Assembly (NCBI GenBank): GCA_021774625.1
Contig: JAJFIV010000008.1
Location: forward strand, 47,392-111,391
Direction of reading: 5' to 3'
DNA: 64,000 nucleotides
DNA from: Alphaproteobacteria bacterium
GTDB taxonomy: Bacteria; Pseudomonadota; Alphaproteobacteria; Sphingomonadales; JAKSBY01
This document shows positions 22,611 through 31,679 of this stretch, piece after piece. Both the position numbers and the translations under genes were made by a program. Every line of letters starts with the position of its first letter. The stretch's first letter is position 1. The notes under the pieces were generated by a model, which made no database searches, was not told where the DNA came from, and saw only the letters and a list, made by a program, of their open reading frames with translations.

Positions 22611-25600
22611 TCAGGCGGCGGCAGATTCGTTTGCAATCCGGTCGAGGGAGCGAACGAATTGCAACGTGCCGGTAAGCCGCCGTTCCACATCATCCCAGCG
22701 GGCCATCAGAACCAGTTTGTGATCCGGCCGCAGCTTCACCGGCGTCTTGCCGGAAGAAATCAGTTCCACAAGGCCGGCGGGATTAGCGAACCGGCCGTCG
22801 CGGAAGGCAAAGGTTGCGCCTTTGGGGCCGGCTTCGATGCGGTCTATTCCTGCATTGATGCAGTGGATTTTAATTTCCACAATGCTCAGCAGATGCTTCG
22901 ATTCCGCGGGCAGGGGGCCGAAGCGGTCGACAAGTTCCGCCGCAAAGCCGTCAATTTCTTCCCGGGTGCGAAGGTCTCCCAGCCGGCGATAGAGCGCCAT
23001 GCGGACGCTGAGATCGGGGACATAGGCTTCCGGGATCAGAACCGAAGCGCCGATATTGATCTGCGGCGACCAGTCCGTGCTGTGTGCAACGTCGCCTCCG
23101 TCCGCCTGCGCTTCGGCAACCGCATCCTCCAGCATTTTCTGATAAAGCTCGATCCCGACCTCCCGGATATGGCCGGACTGTTCCTCGCCCAGCAGATTGC
23201 CGGATCCCCGGATGTCCATATCGTGGCTGGCCAAAGTGAAGCCGGCGCCGAGCGTATCCAGGGTTTGCAGCACTTCCAGCCGTTTATGGGCGGCTTCGGT
23301 CATCGCACCATTGGGCATGGTGGTCATATAAGCATAAGCCCGGACCTTTGAGCGCCCGACCCGGCCCCGAAGCTGATAAAGCTGGGACAGGCCGAACATA
23401 TCGGCGCGGTGGATGATCAGGGTATTGGCGGTCGGAATATCGAGGCCGGATTCAACGATAGCGGTAGAAAGCAGCACATCATATTTCCGGTCATAGAAAG
23501 CCGTCATGGCGTCTTCGATCTGCGAGGGCGGCATCCGGCCATAAGCCATGACCGCTTTGACTTCAGGCACCTGCTCGCGCAGGAATTCCCGCGCCTGTTC
23601 CAGATCGGCGATGCGCGGGCAGACAAAGAAACTCTGGCCGCCGCGGTAATGTTCGCGCAGCAGGGCTTCGCGGATGACCATTTCATCGAAGGGCAGAATA
23701 AATGTCCGCACCGCCAGCCGGTCCACCGGCGGGGTGGCGATCAGGCTCAGGTCGCGGATGCCGGAAAGCGCCAGTTGCAGGGTGCGCGGGATCGGCGTCG
23801 CCGTCAGGGTCAGCACATGCATGTCGGCGCGGAGTTTTTTCAGGGTTTCCTTGTGGGCGACGCCGAAATGCTGTTCCTCATCGACAACCAGCAGGCCCAG
23901 TTCACGGAATTTGATGGCCTTGCCGAGCAGCGCATGGGTGCCGATCACGATATCGACCTGTCCATCGGTCAACCCGTTGCGCGTCTCGGCTGCGGATTTG
24001 GCTGACACAAGGCGGGAAAGCTGCTCGATCCGGACCGGCAGCTGGGAAAAGCGCTCGGTAAAAGTCTTGTAATGCTGCCGGGCCAAAAGGGTTGTAGGCG
24101 CAATCACCGCCACCTGATAGCCCGCCATGACGGTGGCGAAGGCGGCGCGGAGCGCCACTTCCGTCTTGCCGAAGCCGACATCGCCGCAGACCAGCCGATC
24201 CATGGGTTTTCCGGCATTCAGATCGTCCAGAACCTGACCGATGGAGCGCAATTGATCGTCGGTTTCCGTATAAGGGAAGCGGGCGCAGAACTCGTCGTAA
24301 AGGCCGGGAGCGGGGCGGATCACCGGGCTTTTTTTAAGGGCTCTCAGTGCAGCAATTTTGATCAGTTCGTCCGCCATTTCACGAATACGCTGCTTCAGCC
24401 TGGCTTTTCGCGCCTGCCAGCCGGCGCCGCCGAGTTTGTCAAGCGTGGCGGCAGAGCCGTCCGAGCCATAGCGCGACAGCATTTCGATATTTTCCACCGG
24501 CACATAAAGCCGGTCGCCGCCGTCATAGATCAGCCGCAGACAGTCATGGTCGGCCCCCGAGACACGGACGGCTTCAAGCCGGTCAAACCGGCCGATGCCG
24601 TGATTAACGTGGACCACAAGATCGCCGGGACTGAGCGCCGCCGCTTCGGTGAGGAAATTTTCCGCGCGTCTTGCCCGCCGGGCCTTGCGCGCCAGCCGGT
24701 CACCAAGAATATCCTGTTCCGTCAGAAAGGCGTATCCGCCCGCCTCGAACCCATGCTCCAGGGGGACAATGGCCGCGCCGATACCCTTGCCGGATAAGCG
24801 CGCTACATCCTGCCAGCTATCCACGGCTGTGACCGGTGCGACGCCGTGATCTCCCAGCACATTGATCATGCGTTCCCGCGCTCCGGCGCTGTAATTGGCA
24901 AGAACCACCGCCTGCTTTCTGGATTTCAGATCAACGATGTGCGCGCGGACGGCATCGTATATATTGGCGTTCTTTTGCGTGCGTTCGGGAGCAAAATCCC
25001 GGCCGATACGTCCGCCTAAATCGAGCGCGTTGCCGGTTTCCGGAGCACGGAAGGGTGAAAATAAATGGATTTTTTTCTTGTGAACCAGCGCCTGCCATTC
25101 ATCCTTATTTAAATAAAGCTCTTTTTTATCCAGTGGCTTATAAACGGTTTTTAATGTTAATTCTTGGTTTGGCTTTTCCGAACGGGCCTGAAAATAATCG
25201 GCAATCGCTTCCAGCCGCCGGTTGGCGGCATCGCCCGCCTGATGATCCATGGTGGTCAAAATTTCCGGCAGATAATCGAACAGGGTTTCCATGGCGCCAT
25301 GAAACAGCGGCAGCCAGTGTTCCGCCCCCTGATAACGCCGCCCGTCGCTGATGGCCTGGTAAAGCGGATCATCCTCTGTCACCGTGCCGAAACGGCTGAC
25401 ATAGCCCTGGCGAAACCGCCTGATCGATTCCGGATCAACAGAAAATTCACTGGCCGGCAGCAAAGTGATATTCTCAATGGCGCCACTGGTGCGTTGATTT
25501 AGCGGATCAAAGGTGCGGATGCTGTCAATTTCATCGCCAAACAGATCAATGCGCACGGGTTCTGCTGTACCGGGCGCAAAGACATCAATCAGACCGCCGC

Positions 25601-26117
25601 GGACCGTGAATTCGCCGGATTCCATAACCTGCGAAGCGCGGCTATAACCGTGATCCGTGAGATATGTGGAAAGGCCGGACAGGTCCAGCCGGTCGCCCTG
25701 CCGCAGGCTCCGGCCCCATTGGGCAACGCTGTCCTGAGCCGGAAGGCGCTGTAAAACCGCATTGATGGTGGTGAGAATGACGGCCGGCTTTTGTCCGGTG
25801 CCATCCGTTGCAAGCCGGTGCAGCAGACCGATGCGCCGGGCGGTGATTTCCGGCTGCGGCGACACCCGGTCATAAGGCAGGCAGTCCCAGGCCGGGAACA
25901 GCCGGATATCGATTTCCGGTCCAAAAAAAGCAATGGTCTCGGCCAGGCTTTCCATCCGGGCGTCATCCCGGGTGATATGCAGCAGGCAGGGGCCGCCGGA
26001 AGCCTTCCCGGCCAGCCTGCGCACGAGGTCCGCAAGCACCAGGGCATCGAACCCTTCCGGCGCGCCGCCAAGGGTCAGGCGCTGGCGTCCCGTTATTATT
26101 TTATCAATATAATTCAA
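22611..26117 (-). CDS. mfd: Transcription-repair coupling factor Mfd
   Basis: Mfd pushes stalled RNA polymerase off damaged DNA and recruits UvrA. The 1168-residue protein has the UvrB-like N-terminal module (about 1-350), the CarD-like polymerase-binding domain (HVNHGIGRFDRLEAVRV, about 500-570), and a superfamily 2 helicase motor with GDVGFGKTEVALRAAFA, LLVVDEEQHFGVAHKE, TATPIPRTLQLAL and QLRGRVGRSKVRAYAY, then the C-terminal D7 region. The start is TTG, overlapping the TGA of sdhE (TTGA), so the two are coupled. An alternative downstream start cannot be excluded. Confidence 0.96.
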   Translation of the reverse strand: MNYIDKIITGRQRLTLGGAPEGFDALVLADLVRRLAGKASGGPCLLHITRDDARMESLAETIAFFGPEIDIRLFPAWDCLPYDRVSPQPEITARRIGLLHRLATDGTGQKPAVILTTINAVLQRLPAQDSVAQWGRSLRQGDRLDLSGLSTYLTDHGYSRASQVMESGEFTVRGGLIDVFAPGTAEPVRIDLFGDEIDSIRTFDPLNQRTSGAIENITLLPASEFSVDPESIRRFRQGYVSRFGTVTEDDPLYQAISDGRRYQGAEHWLPLFHGAMETLFDYLPEILTTMDHQAGDAANRRLEAIADYFQARSEKPNQELTLKTVYKPLDKKELYLNKDEWQALVHKKKIHLFSPFRAPETGNALDLGGRIGRDFAPERTQKNANIYDAVRAHIVDLKSRKQAVVLANYSAGARERMINVLGDHGVAPVTAVDSWQDVARLSGKGIGAAIVPLEHGFEAGGYAFLTEQDILGDRLARKARRARRAENFLTEAAALSPGDLVVHVNHGIGRFDRLEAVRVSGADHDCLRLIYDGGDRLYVPVENIEMLSRYGSDGSAATLDKLGGAGWQARKARLKQRIREMADELIKIAALRALKKSPVIRPAPGLYDEFCARFPYTETDDQLRSIGQVLDDLNAGKPMDRLVCGDVGFGKTEVALRAAFATVMAGYQVAVIAPTTLLARQHYKTFTERFSQLPVRIEQLSRLVSAKSAAETRNGLTDGQVDIVIGTHALLGKAIKFRELGLLVVDEEQHFGVAHKETLKKLRADMHVLTLTATPIPRTLQLALSGIRDLSLIATPPVDRLAVRTFILPFDEMVIREALLREHYRGGQSFFVCPRIADLEQAREFLREQVPEVKAVMAYGRMPPSQIEDAMTAFYDRKYDVLLSTAIVESGLDIPTANTLIIHRADMFGLSQLYQLRGRVGRSKVRAYAYMTTMPNGAMTEAAHKRLEVLQTLDTLGAGFTLASHDMDIRGSGNLLGEEQSGHIREVGIELYQKMLEDAVAEAQADGGDVAHSTDWSPQINIGASVLIPEAYVPDLSVRMALYRRLGDLRTREEIDGFAAELVDRFGPLPAESKHLLSIVEIKIHCINAGIDRIEAGPKGATFAFRDGRFANPAGLVELISSGKTPVKLRPDHKLVLMARWDDVERRLTGTLQFVRSLDRIANESAAA

Positions 26118-26386
26118 TTTCTTACGGGAATATAATCAAGTAGTTTGATGCGTTTCATAAGAGGCGTGTCATAGATTTCGGGCACGGGCTGACGGCCAAA
26201 CAGCCAATCCAGGACATCCTGCTCCTTTTCCTCCAACAGCCGCTCGAACCAGTCAAGCTCGGCGTCCGTCAGGCGGCCAAGAAATTTATCGGCGAAATTG
26301 CCGAGAATAATATCCGCTTCCTTGGTGCCGCGGTGCCAGGCGCGAAAGCGCAGCCTCTTTTTTCTGTTTTCGCGATTTTCAGGCAT
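26114..26386 (-). CDS. sdhE: FAD assembly factor SdhE (succinate dehydrogenase assembly factor 2)
   Basis: The 90-residue protein has the SdhE signature RGTKEADIILGNF near residues 19-31 and the helical bundle of the DUF339 family (LTDAELDWFERLLEEKEQDVLDWLFG). SdhE promotes covalent FAD attachment to SdhA and related flavoproteins. The ATG at 26386 gives the family's usual N-terminus; 12 residues more could be read from an upstream start. It is coupled to mfd and divergent from recG, a common alphaproteobacterial arrangement. Confidence 0.92.
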   Translation of the reverse strand: MPENRENRKKRLRFRAWHRGTKEADIILGNFADKFLGRLTDAELDWFERLLEEKEQDVLDWLFGRQPVPEIYDTPLMKRIKLLDYIPVRN

Positions 26387-26472
26387 AACGCATCCATTGG
26401 CCGTTGGCGACCGGCGTACCATAAGCTAAGGTCCGAGGGCTGAAAAGACCAAACCGAGGGAAACTCAAAAGC

Positions 26473-28557
26473 ATGCGCCCGGAACTTCTTTTTCCGCTGT
26501 TCGCCGATGTCTCCGATCTTCCGGGCATCGGGCCACGCATTGAAAAGGCGCTGGCTCATCTCACCGGAAAGCGCATTCTCGATCTTTTATGGCATTTGCC
26601 CACAGGGTTTATCGACCGGCGCTTTTCCCCGCCCGTATCCGGCATGGTCGATGGCCGTGTCGCGACTTTGACGGTCAAAATTATCGCCCATAAAAAACCG
26701 CCCAACAAGCGGGTGCCCTACCGCGTGATCTGTAAGGATGAAACCGGCGAACTGCCGCTGGTATTCTTCCACGGGGATGGCGGATACCTGCGCCGCATGC
26801 TGCCCGAAGGGGAGGAGCGCATCGTCAGCGGCACGGTCGAATTTTATAATGGTCTGCCGCAAATGACTCATCCCGACTATATCGTCAAGCCGGATGAGGA
26901 AGACGAAATCCCCGCCATTGAGCCGGTCTATCCACTGACCGCAGGGGTAACCGGGAAAACCCTGCAAAAGGCCATCGGCGGTGCCATGAAACGCCTGCCG
27001 GAAATGCCGGAATGGCTCGACAGCGCCTATCAGGCCCAGCATAGCTGGCCGGCCTGGAAACAGGCGCTGACCATCGCCCATTATCCGGAAAATGCGGCGG
27101 CCCTTGATCCCCAAACGCCGGCCCGGCAACGGCTGGCGTATGATGAACTGCTCGCCAACCAGCTGGCGCTGGCGCTGGTGCGCGAGCGATCCCGCAAGCG
27201 CCGGGGCAGGGCGCTGGCCTGCGGCCATCAGTTGCGGGCGAAAGTGCTGCGGGCTCTGCCATTTTCGCTGACGCCTTCCCAGCTTCAGGCCATCGCGGAA
27301 ATTGATGGCGATCTGGCCGCCGACTCGGCGATGCTGCGGCTATTACAGGGCGATGTCGGCTCGGGTAAGACCATCGTAGCTTTTCTCGCCATGCTGACAG
27401 CGGTGGAGGCCGGTTTTCAGGCCGCGTTTCTGGCGCCGACGGAAATTCTGGCCCGGCAGCATTATCAGGGGCTTTTACCGCTGGCTGGGTTGGCCGGCAT
27501 GGAAATCCGGCTTTTGACGGGCCGCAACAAGGGCAAATCCCGGCAGAAAATCCTCGACGGCCTTAAAAACGGGGAAATCCAGATACTTATCGGCACCCAT
27601 GCCCTCATACAGCAGGATGTCGCCTATCGCGATCTTGCCTTTGCCGTGGTTGATGAGCAGCACCGTTTTGGTGTTTATCAGCGGCTTGCGCTCGCGGAAA
27701 AGGCCCGCATTCCGCCGGATATCCTGGTGATGACGGCGACGCCGATTCCGCGCACGCTCACGCTCACTCTCTATGGCGATATGGATGTCACGAAAATCCC
27801 AGAACGGCCGCCGGGCCGGAAACCCATCGATACCAGGGTGGTGACGTTGGCTCGCCTTCAGGACGTTATCGAAGGCGTGGGCCGGGCCATCGGCCGCGGC
27901 GAGCGGGCCTATTGGGTGTGCCCGCTGGTGGAGGAATCGGAAGTGATCGATCTGGCGGCGGCGGAAGAACGCCATGGCCATCTGAAAGCCTATTTTGGCG
28001 ACAAGGTCGGGGTTGTCCATGGCCGTATGAAAGGACCGGAAAAAGACGCCGTGATGGCGGATTTCATGGCCGGCCGTATCCAGATTCTGGTGGCGACCAC
28101 CGTCATCGAAGTGGGCGTCGATGTGCCCGAAGCGACCATCATGGTGATCGAACACGCGGAACGCTTTGGCCTCGCCCAGCTGCATCAGCTGCGGGGCCGG
28201 GTCGGGCGCGGCGACAAGGCCTCGACCTGCCTGCTGCTGCGCAGCCCCGATATCAGCGATACGGCGCGGGCGCGCCTGAAAATCATGCGGGAAAGCGATG
28301 ATGGTTTCCGCATTGCCGAGGAGGATCTGAAACTGCGCGGCGCGGGCGAACTGCTGGGCACCAAACAATCGGGGTTCCCGGAATTTCACCTGGCCGATCT
28401 CGCCGTTCATACCGATCTGCTGCGCGCCGCCTGGGATGATGCCCGCTATATCATCGCCAAGGATCCCAATCTGTTTTCGGAACGGGGCCGGGCGCTGCGT
28501 GTGCTGCTCTATCTGTTCGAGCGCGACGGCGCGGTCAAGTATCTGAAGTCAGGGTAG
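26473..28557 (+). CDS. recG: ATP-dependent DNA helicase RecG
   Basis: RecG remodels stalled replication forks and branch-migrates Holliday junctions. The 694-residue protein has the N-terminal wedge/OB domain (LPGIGPRIEKALAHL; GRVATLTVKIIAHKKPP) and the helicase core with LLQGDVGSGKTIVAFLA, LAFAVVDEQHRFGVYQR (DEQH), TATPIPRTLTLTLYGDMDV and QLRGRVGRGDKASTC. The C-terminal segment KLRGAGELLGTKQSG is typical. It diverges from sdhE/mfd, and its last 23 bases overlap the convergent DUF502 gene. Confidence 0.97.
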   Translation: MRPELLFPLFADVSDLPGIGPRIEKALAHLTGKRILDLLWHLPTGFIDRRFSPPVSGMVDGRVATLTVKIIAHKKPPNKRVPYRVICKDETGELPLVFFHGDGGYLRRMLPEGEERIVSGTVEFYNGLPQMTHPDYIVKPDEEDEIPAIEPVYPLTAGVTGKTLQKAIGGAMKRLPEMPEWLDSAYQAQHSWPAWKQALTIAHYPENAAALDPQTPARQRLAYDELLANQLALALVRERSRKRRGRALACGHQLRAKVLRALPFSLTPSQLQAIAEIDGDLAADSAMLRLLQGDVGSGKTIVAFLAMLTAVEAGFQAAFLAPTEILARQHYQGLLPLAGLAGMEIRLLTGRNKGKSRQKILDGLKNGEIQILIGTHALIQQDVAYRDLAFAVVDEQHRFGVYQRLALAEKARIPPDILVMTATPIPRTLTLTLYGDMDVTKIPERPPGRKPIDTRVVTLARLQDVIEGVGRAIGRGERAYWVCPLVEESEVIDLAAAEERHGHLKAYFGDKVGVVHGRMKGPEKDAVMADFMAGRIQILVATTVIEVGVDVPEATIMVIEHAERFGLAQLHQLRGRVGRGDKASTCLLLRSPDISDTARARLKIMRESDDGFRIAEEDLKLRGAGELLGTKQSGFPEFHLADLAVHTDLLRAAWDDARYIIAKDPNLFSERGRALRVLLYLFERDGAVKYLKSG

Positions 28558-29188
28558 CCTTATTCTTTTCATTCCGTCTGATCGCATCTTCCGGAATCAC
28601 CAGCCCGGCGGAAATGACATATTTGATGCCTTCCTCGACCGACATATCCAGATAGTGCAGGTCATTCTTCGGGACGAAAAGGAGAAAACCCGAGGTCGGA
28701 TTGGGTGTTGTCGGCAGGAAGACATTGACGACGGTCTCCTCAACCACGTCCTGCATCGGGCCTTTGGCTTCCGATGTCACGAAGGCAATCGCCCACAGTC
28801 CTTTTCTGGGATATTCCACCAGCACCACATCGCGGAAGGAGGAGGAGCTTTGACTGGCTACCGTTTCAAAAATCTGCTTCAGGGTGCTATAGATGGAGCG
28901 GACCACCGGCATGGAACCCATGGCCTTTTCTCCCAGCCCCAGCAGACGCCGGCCAAAAAAATTGGCGGTCAGGGCGCCGAGCAGGGTCAGGGCGATGAAA
29001 ACCACCACCACGCCAAGCCCCGGTATGGAAAAAGGCAGATAGGTTTCCGGGTTGTATTTTGCCGGTATCAGCGGCGTGATATTTTTATCGACAGTCTCGA
29101 TGAACAGCCAGGTCAGATATATCGTGATGGCAACCGGCGCTGCGACAACAAGGCCAGTCAGAAAGTAATTTCGTATCTTGTGCCACAT
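28535..29188 (-). CDS. DUF502 family inner-membrane protein
   Basis: The 217-residue protein has two membrane segments (about residues 9-30 and 53-75) followed by the DUF502 signatures GEKAMGSMPVVRSIYSTLKQ and VVLVEYPRKGLWAIAFVTSE, VNVFLPTTPNPTSGFLLFVP. The family is widespread and its role in Proteobacteria is unknown. Its 3' end overlaps recG by 23 bases on the other strand, and convergent recG/DUF502 neighbours recur in Alphaproteobacteria. It diverges from the Sel1 gene. Confidence 0.88.
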   Translation of the reverse strand: MWHKIRNYFLTGLVVAAPVAITIYLTWLFIETVDKNITPLIPAKYNPETYLPFSIPGLGVVVVFIALTLLGALTANFFGRRLLGLGEKAMGSMPVVRSIYSTLKQIFETVASQSSSSFRDVVLVEYPRKGLWAIAFVTSEAKGPMQDVVEETVVNVFLPTTPNPTSGFLLFVPKNDLHYLDMSVEEGIKYVISAGLVIPEDAIRRNEKNKATLTSDT

Positions 29189-29287
29189 GGCGCATGGTCC
29201 TAATTTGGCAGGATTGATTTACCTGATGAAAATTCCCCGCTATGCTGAGCCGGAAGGGGTGAATGCCGGATAACATTAGGCGAAATT

Positions 29288-29800
29288 GTGCTGAGTTTCC
29301 ATAAGACTATTTTAACAGGCCTTGTCCTTTGGCTGGCAGCCGGGTTTTTCCCGGCAGTTCCGGCCATTGCTGAACCATTTGATGACGCCCTTGGCGCTTA
29401 TGAAAAAGGCGATTACGAAATGGCTGAAGGGAGCTTCCGCGCACTGGCGGTGCAATCGCATTCGGGCGCCGAGACCATGCTGGGTGTTTTGTATTTTCAT
29501 GGCCGCGGCGTCGAAGAAAACAAGGCCCACGCAGCGATCTGGTTTTACAAGGCGGCCCGCAAGGGCAACCCCAACGCCCAGCTTGCTTTCGGTGCGCTGC
29601 ATATCCGCGGCATCGGTGTGCGGCAGAATGTGGAGAAAGCCTATCGCTGGCTCAGTCTTGCATCCCTGCATGGCGGCGGCCGCATCCATGACGAGGCCGA
29701 GCGACTGAAAGCGGAAATTGCCGGTCTGCTTTCGGATAGAGAGCGGGCTGAAATTGCCGAAGACGCCAAATCCTGGCGGCCCGTCGCGAACCGGGACTAA
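29288..29800 (+). CDS. Exported Sel1-repeat (TPR-like) protein
   Basis: The 170-residue protein has a signal peptide (LVLWLAAGFFPAVPAIAEP). Sel1-like repeats follow: GAETMLGVLYFHGRGVEENKAHAAIWF and NAQLAFGALHIRGIGVRQNVEKAYRWL, each about 36 residues, preceded by a degenerate unit. Such proteins are helical scaffolds for protein-protein contacts, here probably periplasmic. Translation most likely begins at GTG 29288, since no ATG precedes the signal peptide. It ends 46 bases before the convergent mazG stop. Confidence 0.82.
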   Translation: MLSFHKTILTGLVLWLAAGFFPAVPAIAEPFDDALGAYEKGDYEMAEGSFRALAVQSHSGAETMLGVLYFHGRGVEENKAHAAIWFYKAARKGNPNAQLAFGALHIRGIGVRQNVEKAYRWLSLASLHGGGRIHDEAERLKAEIAGLLSDRERAEIAEDAKSWRPVANRD

Positions 29801-29846
29801 ACCCTGGTGGAATGCGCAGACCAAAGCGCGGGGCCGCATTCCGCCC

Positions 29847-30653
29847 CTACCGCTTTTCTTCCGCCTTCACCTGTTCCCACAGGGAATCCAGTTGTGTCAG
29901 CGACATATCTTCCGGTTTTTTGCCTGCGCCCTTTGCGGCCTGTTCAACCGCACGAAAGCGGCGTTCGAATTTGACATTGGCGTCGCGCAGGGTTTCCTCG
30001 GCATCGAATCCCAGATGGCGGGCGATATTGGTCATGGCAAACATCAGATCGCCGAATTCCTCGCGGACTTTCGCCTCGCCGCCCGACGCCAGGGCCTCGT
30101 TGAGTTCCTCAAATTCTTCACGCACCTTATCAAGGGCAGGGGTCACCTCCGGCCAGTCAAAACCGACGCGGGCCGCCCGCTTCTGAAGCTTAATGGCGCG
30201 CAAAAGGGCCGGCAGCGCCAGGGGGACGCCATCCAGCGCGCCTACATTCATTCCGCCATGCTCCCGCGCCCGTTCCTGCGCCTTATAATCCTCCCAGGCC
30301 TCAGTCTGTGCCTCGGCATCGGCAATCCGCGCGTCACCGAACACATGGGGATGGCGGCGGATCATTTTAAGAGAAATGGCCTGAACCACATCCTCAAAAT
30401 TAAACGCGCCGCTTTCTTCCGCCATGCGGGCGTGAAAGATCACCTGAAACAGCAGGTCGCCAAGCTCATCCTTCAGTCCCGGCATATCGCCGTCACGAAC
30501 AGCTTCCGCGACTTCATAGGCTTCCTCGATGGTGTAGGGGGCAATGGTTTCAAATGTCTGCTCCAGATCCCAGGGACAGCCGCCATCCGGATCGCGCAAT
30601 GTGCGCATGATGCCGATCAGATCTTCAATACTGTGACGTTTTTTCTGTTGCAT
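29847..30653 (-). CDS. mazG: Nucleoside triphosphate pyrophosphohydrolase MazG
   Basis: MazG hydrolyses NTPs/dNTPs to monophosphates and pyrophosphate, cleaning the nucleotide pool. The 268-residue protein has two MazG domains. The first has RDPDGGCPWDLEQTFETI and TIEEAYEVAEAV...LKDELGDLLFQVIFHA (the metal-binding EExxE...D pattern). The second has EEFEELNEALASGGEAKVREEFGDLMFAMTNIARH. It is the last gene of a three-gene minus-strand operon, 3 bases after the lpxR-like gene. Confidence 0.95.
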   Translation of the reverse strand: MQQKKRHSIEDLIGIMRTLRDPDGGCPWDLEQTFETIAPYTIEEAYEVAEAVRDGDMPGLKDELGDLLFQVIFHARMAEESGAFNFEDVVQAISLKMIRRHPHVFGDARIADAEAQTEAWEDYKAQERAREHGGMNVGALDGVPLALPALLRAIKLQKRAARVGFDWPEVTPALDKVREEFEELNEALASGGEAKVREEFGDLMFAMTNIARHLGFDAEETLRDANVKFERRFRAVEQAAKGAGKKPEDMSLTQLDSLWEQVKAEEKR

Positions 30654-30656
30654 GGT

Positions 30657-31679
30657 TCAAAAACGGACGGAAAAATTAATGGAGCCGACGGTGTCGGGCT
30701 GTTTCTGCGTTTTGAAGTTCCGGGTCCGAATGACCAGCGTGTAGGACAGCTTGACCGGAAAATGGGCGTCAAAGGTGGTCGCCGCGCCCAGCGTGAAATC
30801 GCTGATAAAACGCTTTTTTGCGACCGAATGGCTGTTACGGTAACTGTTGCCGTCCAGAAAAATATTCCGCACCATAACGCGGCTTTCCGCCCCGGCAAAC
30901 AGATACCAGTCGAACTTTCCGGCCCGTGCGTCAAAAAAACCGGTATGTCCCAGGCTGGGCCGGATGCGTTCCGATCCGAAATCGTCCGGCAGATGCGGGC
31001 CGAAACGGACCATGCCGCCAAGGGATCCGTAGGTGAAGACATTGCCCAGCGCGATGCCCGCCTTGGGGATGAAATCAAGTTGCAGCGCCGGTCCGGCAAT
31101 ATCATGCCGGGTCAGCCACGCCCGCTCGAACGTGACCAGCAGGGCCGGTTCGTTTTTTATCTGGTTGTCCCAGCCCTGCGGCACCGGAGAGTTGATCCAG
31201 CGGTGCCAGGTTTTCTGCAGGTCTTCCGCCAGCGACGCGGGCCCAACCACACCAAGACTGAGAACAATCTTGTCCATGACCCGGCCGTTCTGCACGGTGG
31301 CCCCCAATTCGCCGTAAAGCCAGCCCGCATAGGGCCGCTCTTCCGGAATAAGTTCGGCCACGGTGATATCGTCCGGTGTATACATATTGTGGCCTGCCGC
31401 CACATGAATGCGCGCCGCGCCGGTGGCGGCTTCCGGGGTCAGCCCGAAAAGATTGAGAAGCCCTTTTGAGAATTCTGGCGGCTTCGCTTCCGGAAAGACA
31501 TAAACGATACGGACGCCATTGGTGAAATGTTTATCTGATCCGTCGGCAAACAGGTCATTTTCCACCTGCAAGGAAAGCACGGCATCTTTTGAGCCCATCC
31601 GCTCCTTTGCAGTCACCGGGTTGGGAAATACATTAAAAATAAAATATAATATTATGAAATATAATGATTTTTTAGTCAT
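30657..31679 (-). CDS. LpxR-type outer-membrane lipid A deacylase
   Basis: The 340-residue protein has an N-terminal signal peptide and an LpxR (DUF2219) barrel. Motifs include LQVENDLFADGSDKHFTNG with the Asn-Asp pair near residues 41-42, AGHNMYTPDD with the candidate catalytic His near residue 97, and EERPYAGWLYGELG. It ends in Phe (FSVRF), as outer-membrane barrels do. LpxR removes the 3'-acyloxyacyl chain from lipid A in the outer leaflet. It overlaps the preceding cysteine-desulfurase-like gene by 1 base and precedes mazG by 3, an unusual operon. Confidence 0.85.
   Translation of the reverse strand: MTKKSLYFIILYFIFNVFPNPVTAKERMGSKDAVLSLQVENDLFADGSDKHFTNGVRIVYVFPEAKPPEFSKGLLNLFGLTPEAATGAARIHVAAGHNMYTPDDITVAELIPEERPYAGWLYGELGATVQNGRVMDKIVLSLGVVGPASLAEDLQKTWHRWINSPVPQGWDNQIKNEPALLVTFERAWLTRHDIAGPALQLDFIPKAGIALGNVFTYGSLGGMVRFGPHLPDDFGSERIRPSLGHTGFFDARAGKFDWYLFAGAESRVMVRNIFLDGNSYRNSHSVAKKRFISDFTLGAATTFDAHFPVKLSYTLVIRTRNFKTQKQPDTVGSINFSVRF

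Noticed and set aside
22505..22693. Minus-strand peptide with PPPESFIILGMIFG and a hydrophobic stretch plus RSRQ, resembling a PEP-CTERM tail
   Set aside because: It overlaps the end of mfd in another frame, has no upstream protein and lacks a proper PEP motif; chance resemblance is likelier.
29718..31469. Plus-strand open frame of 583 codons opposite mazG and lpxR
   Set aside because: Both minus-strand genes have clear family motifs; the plus frame has none.
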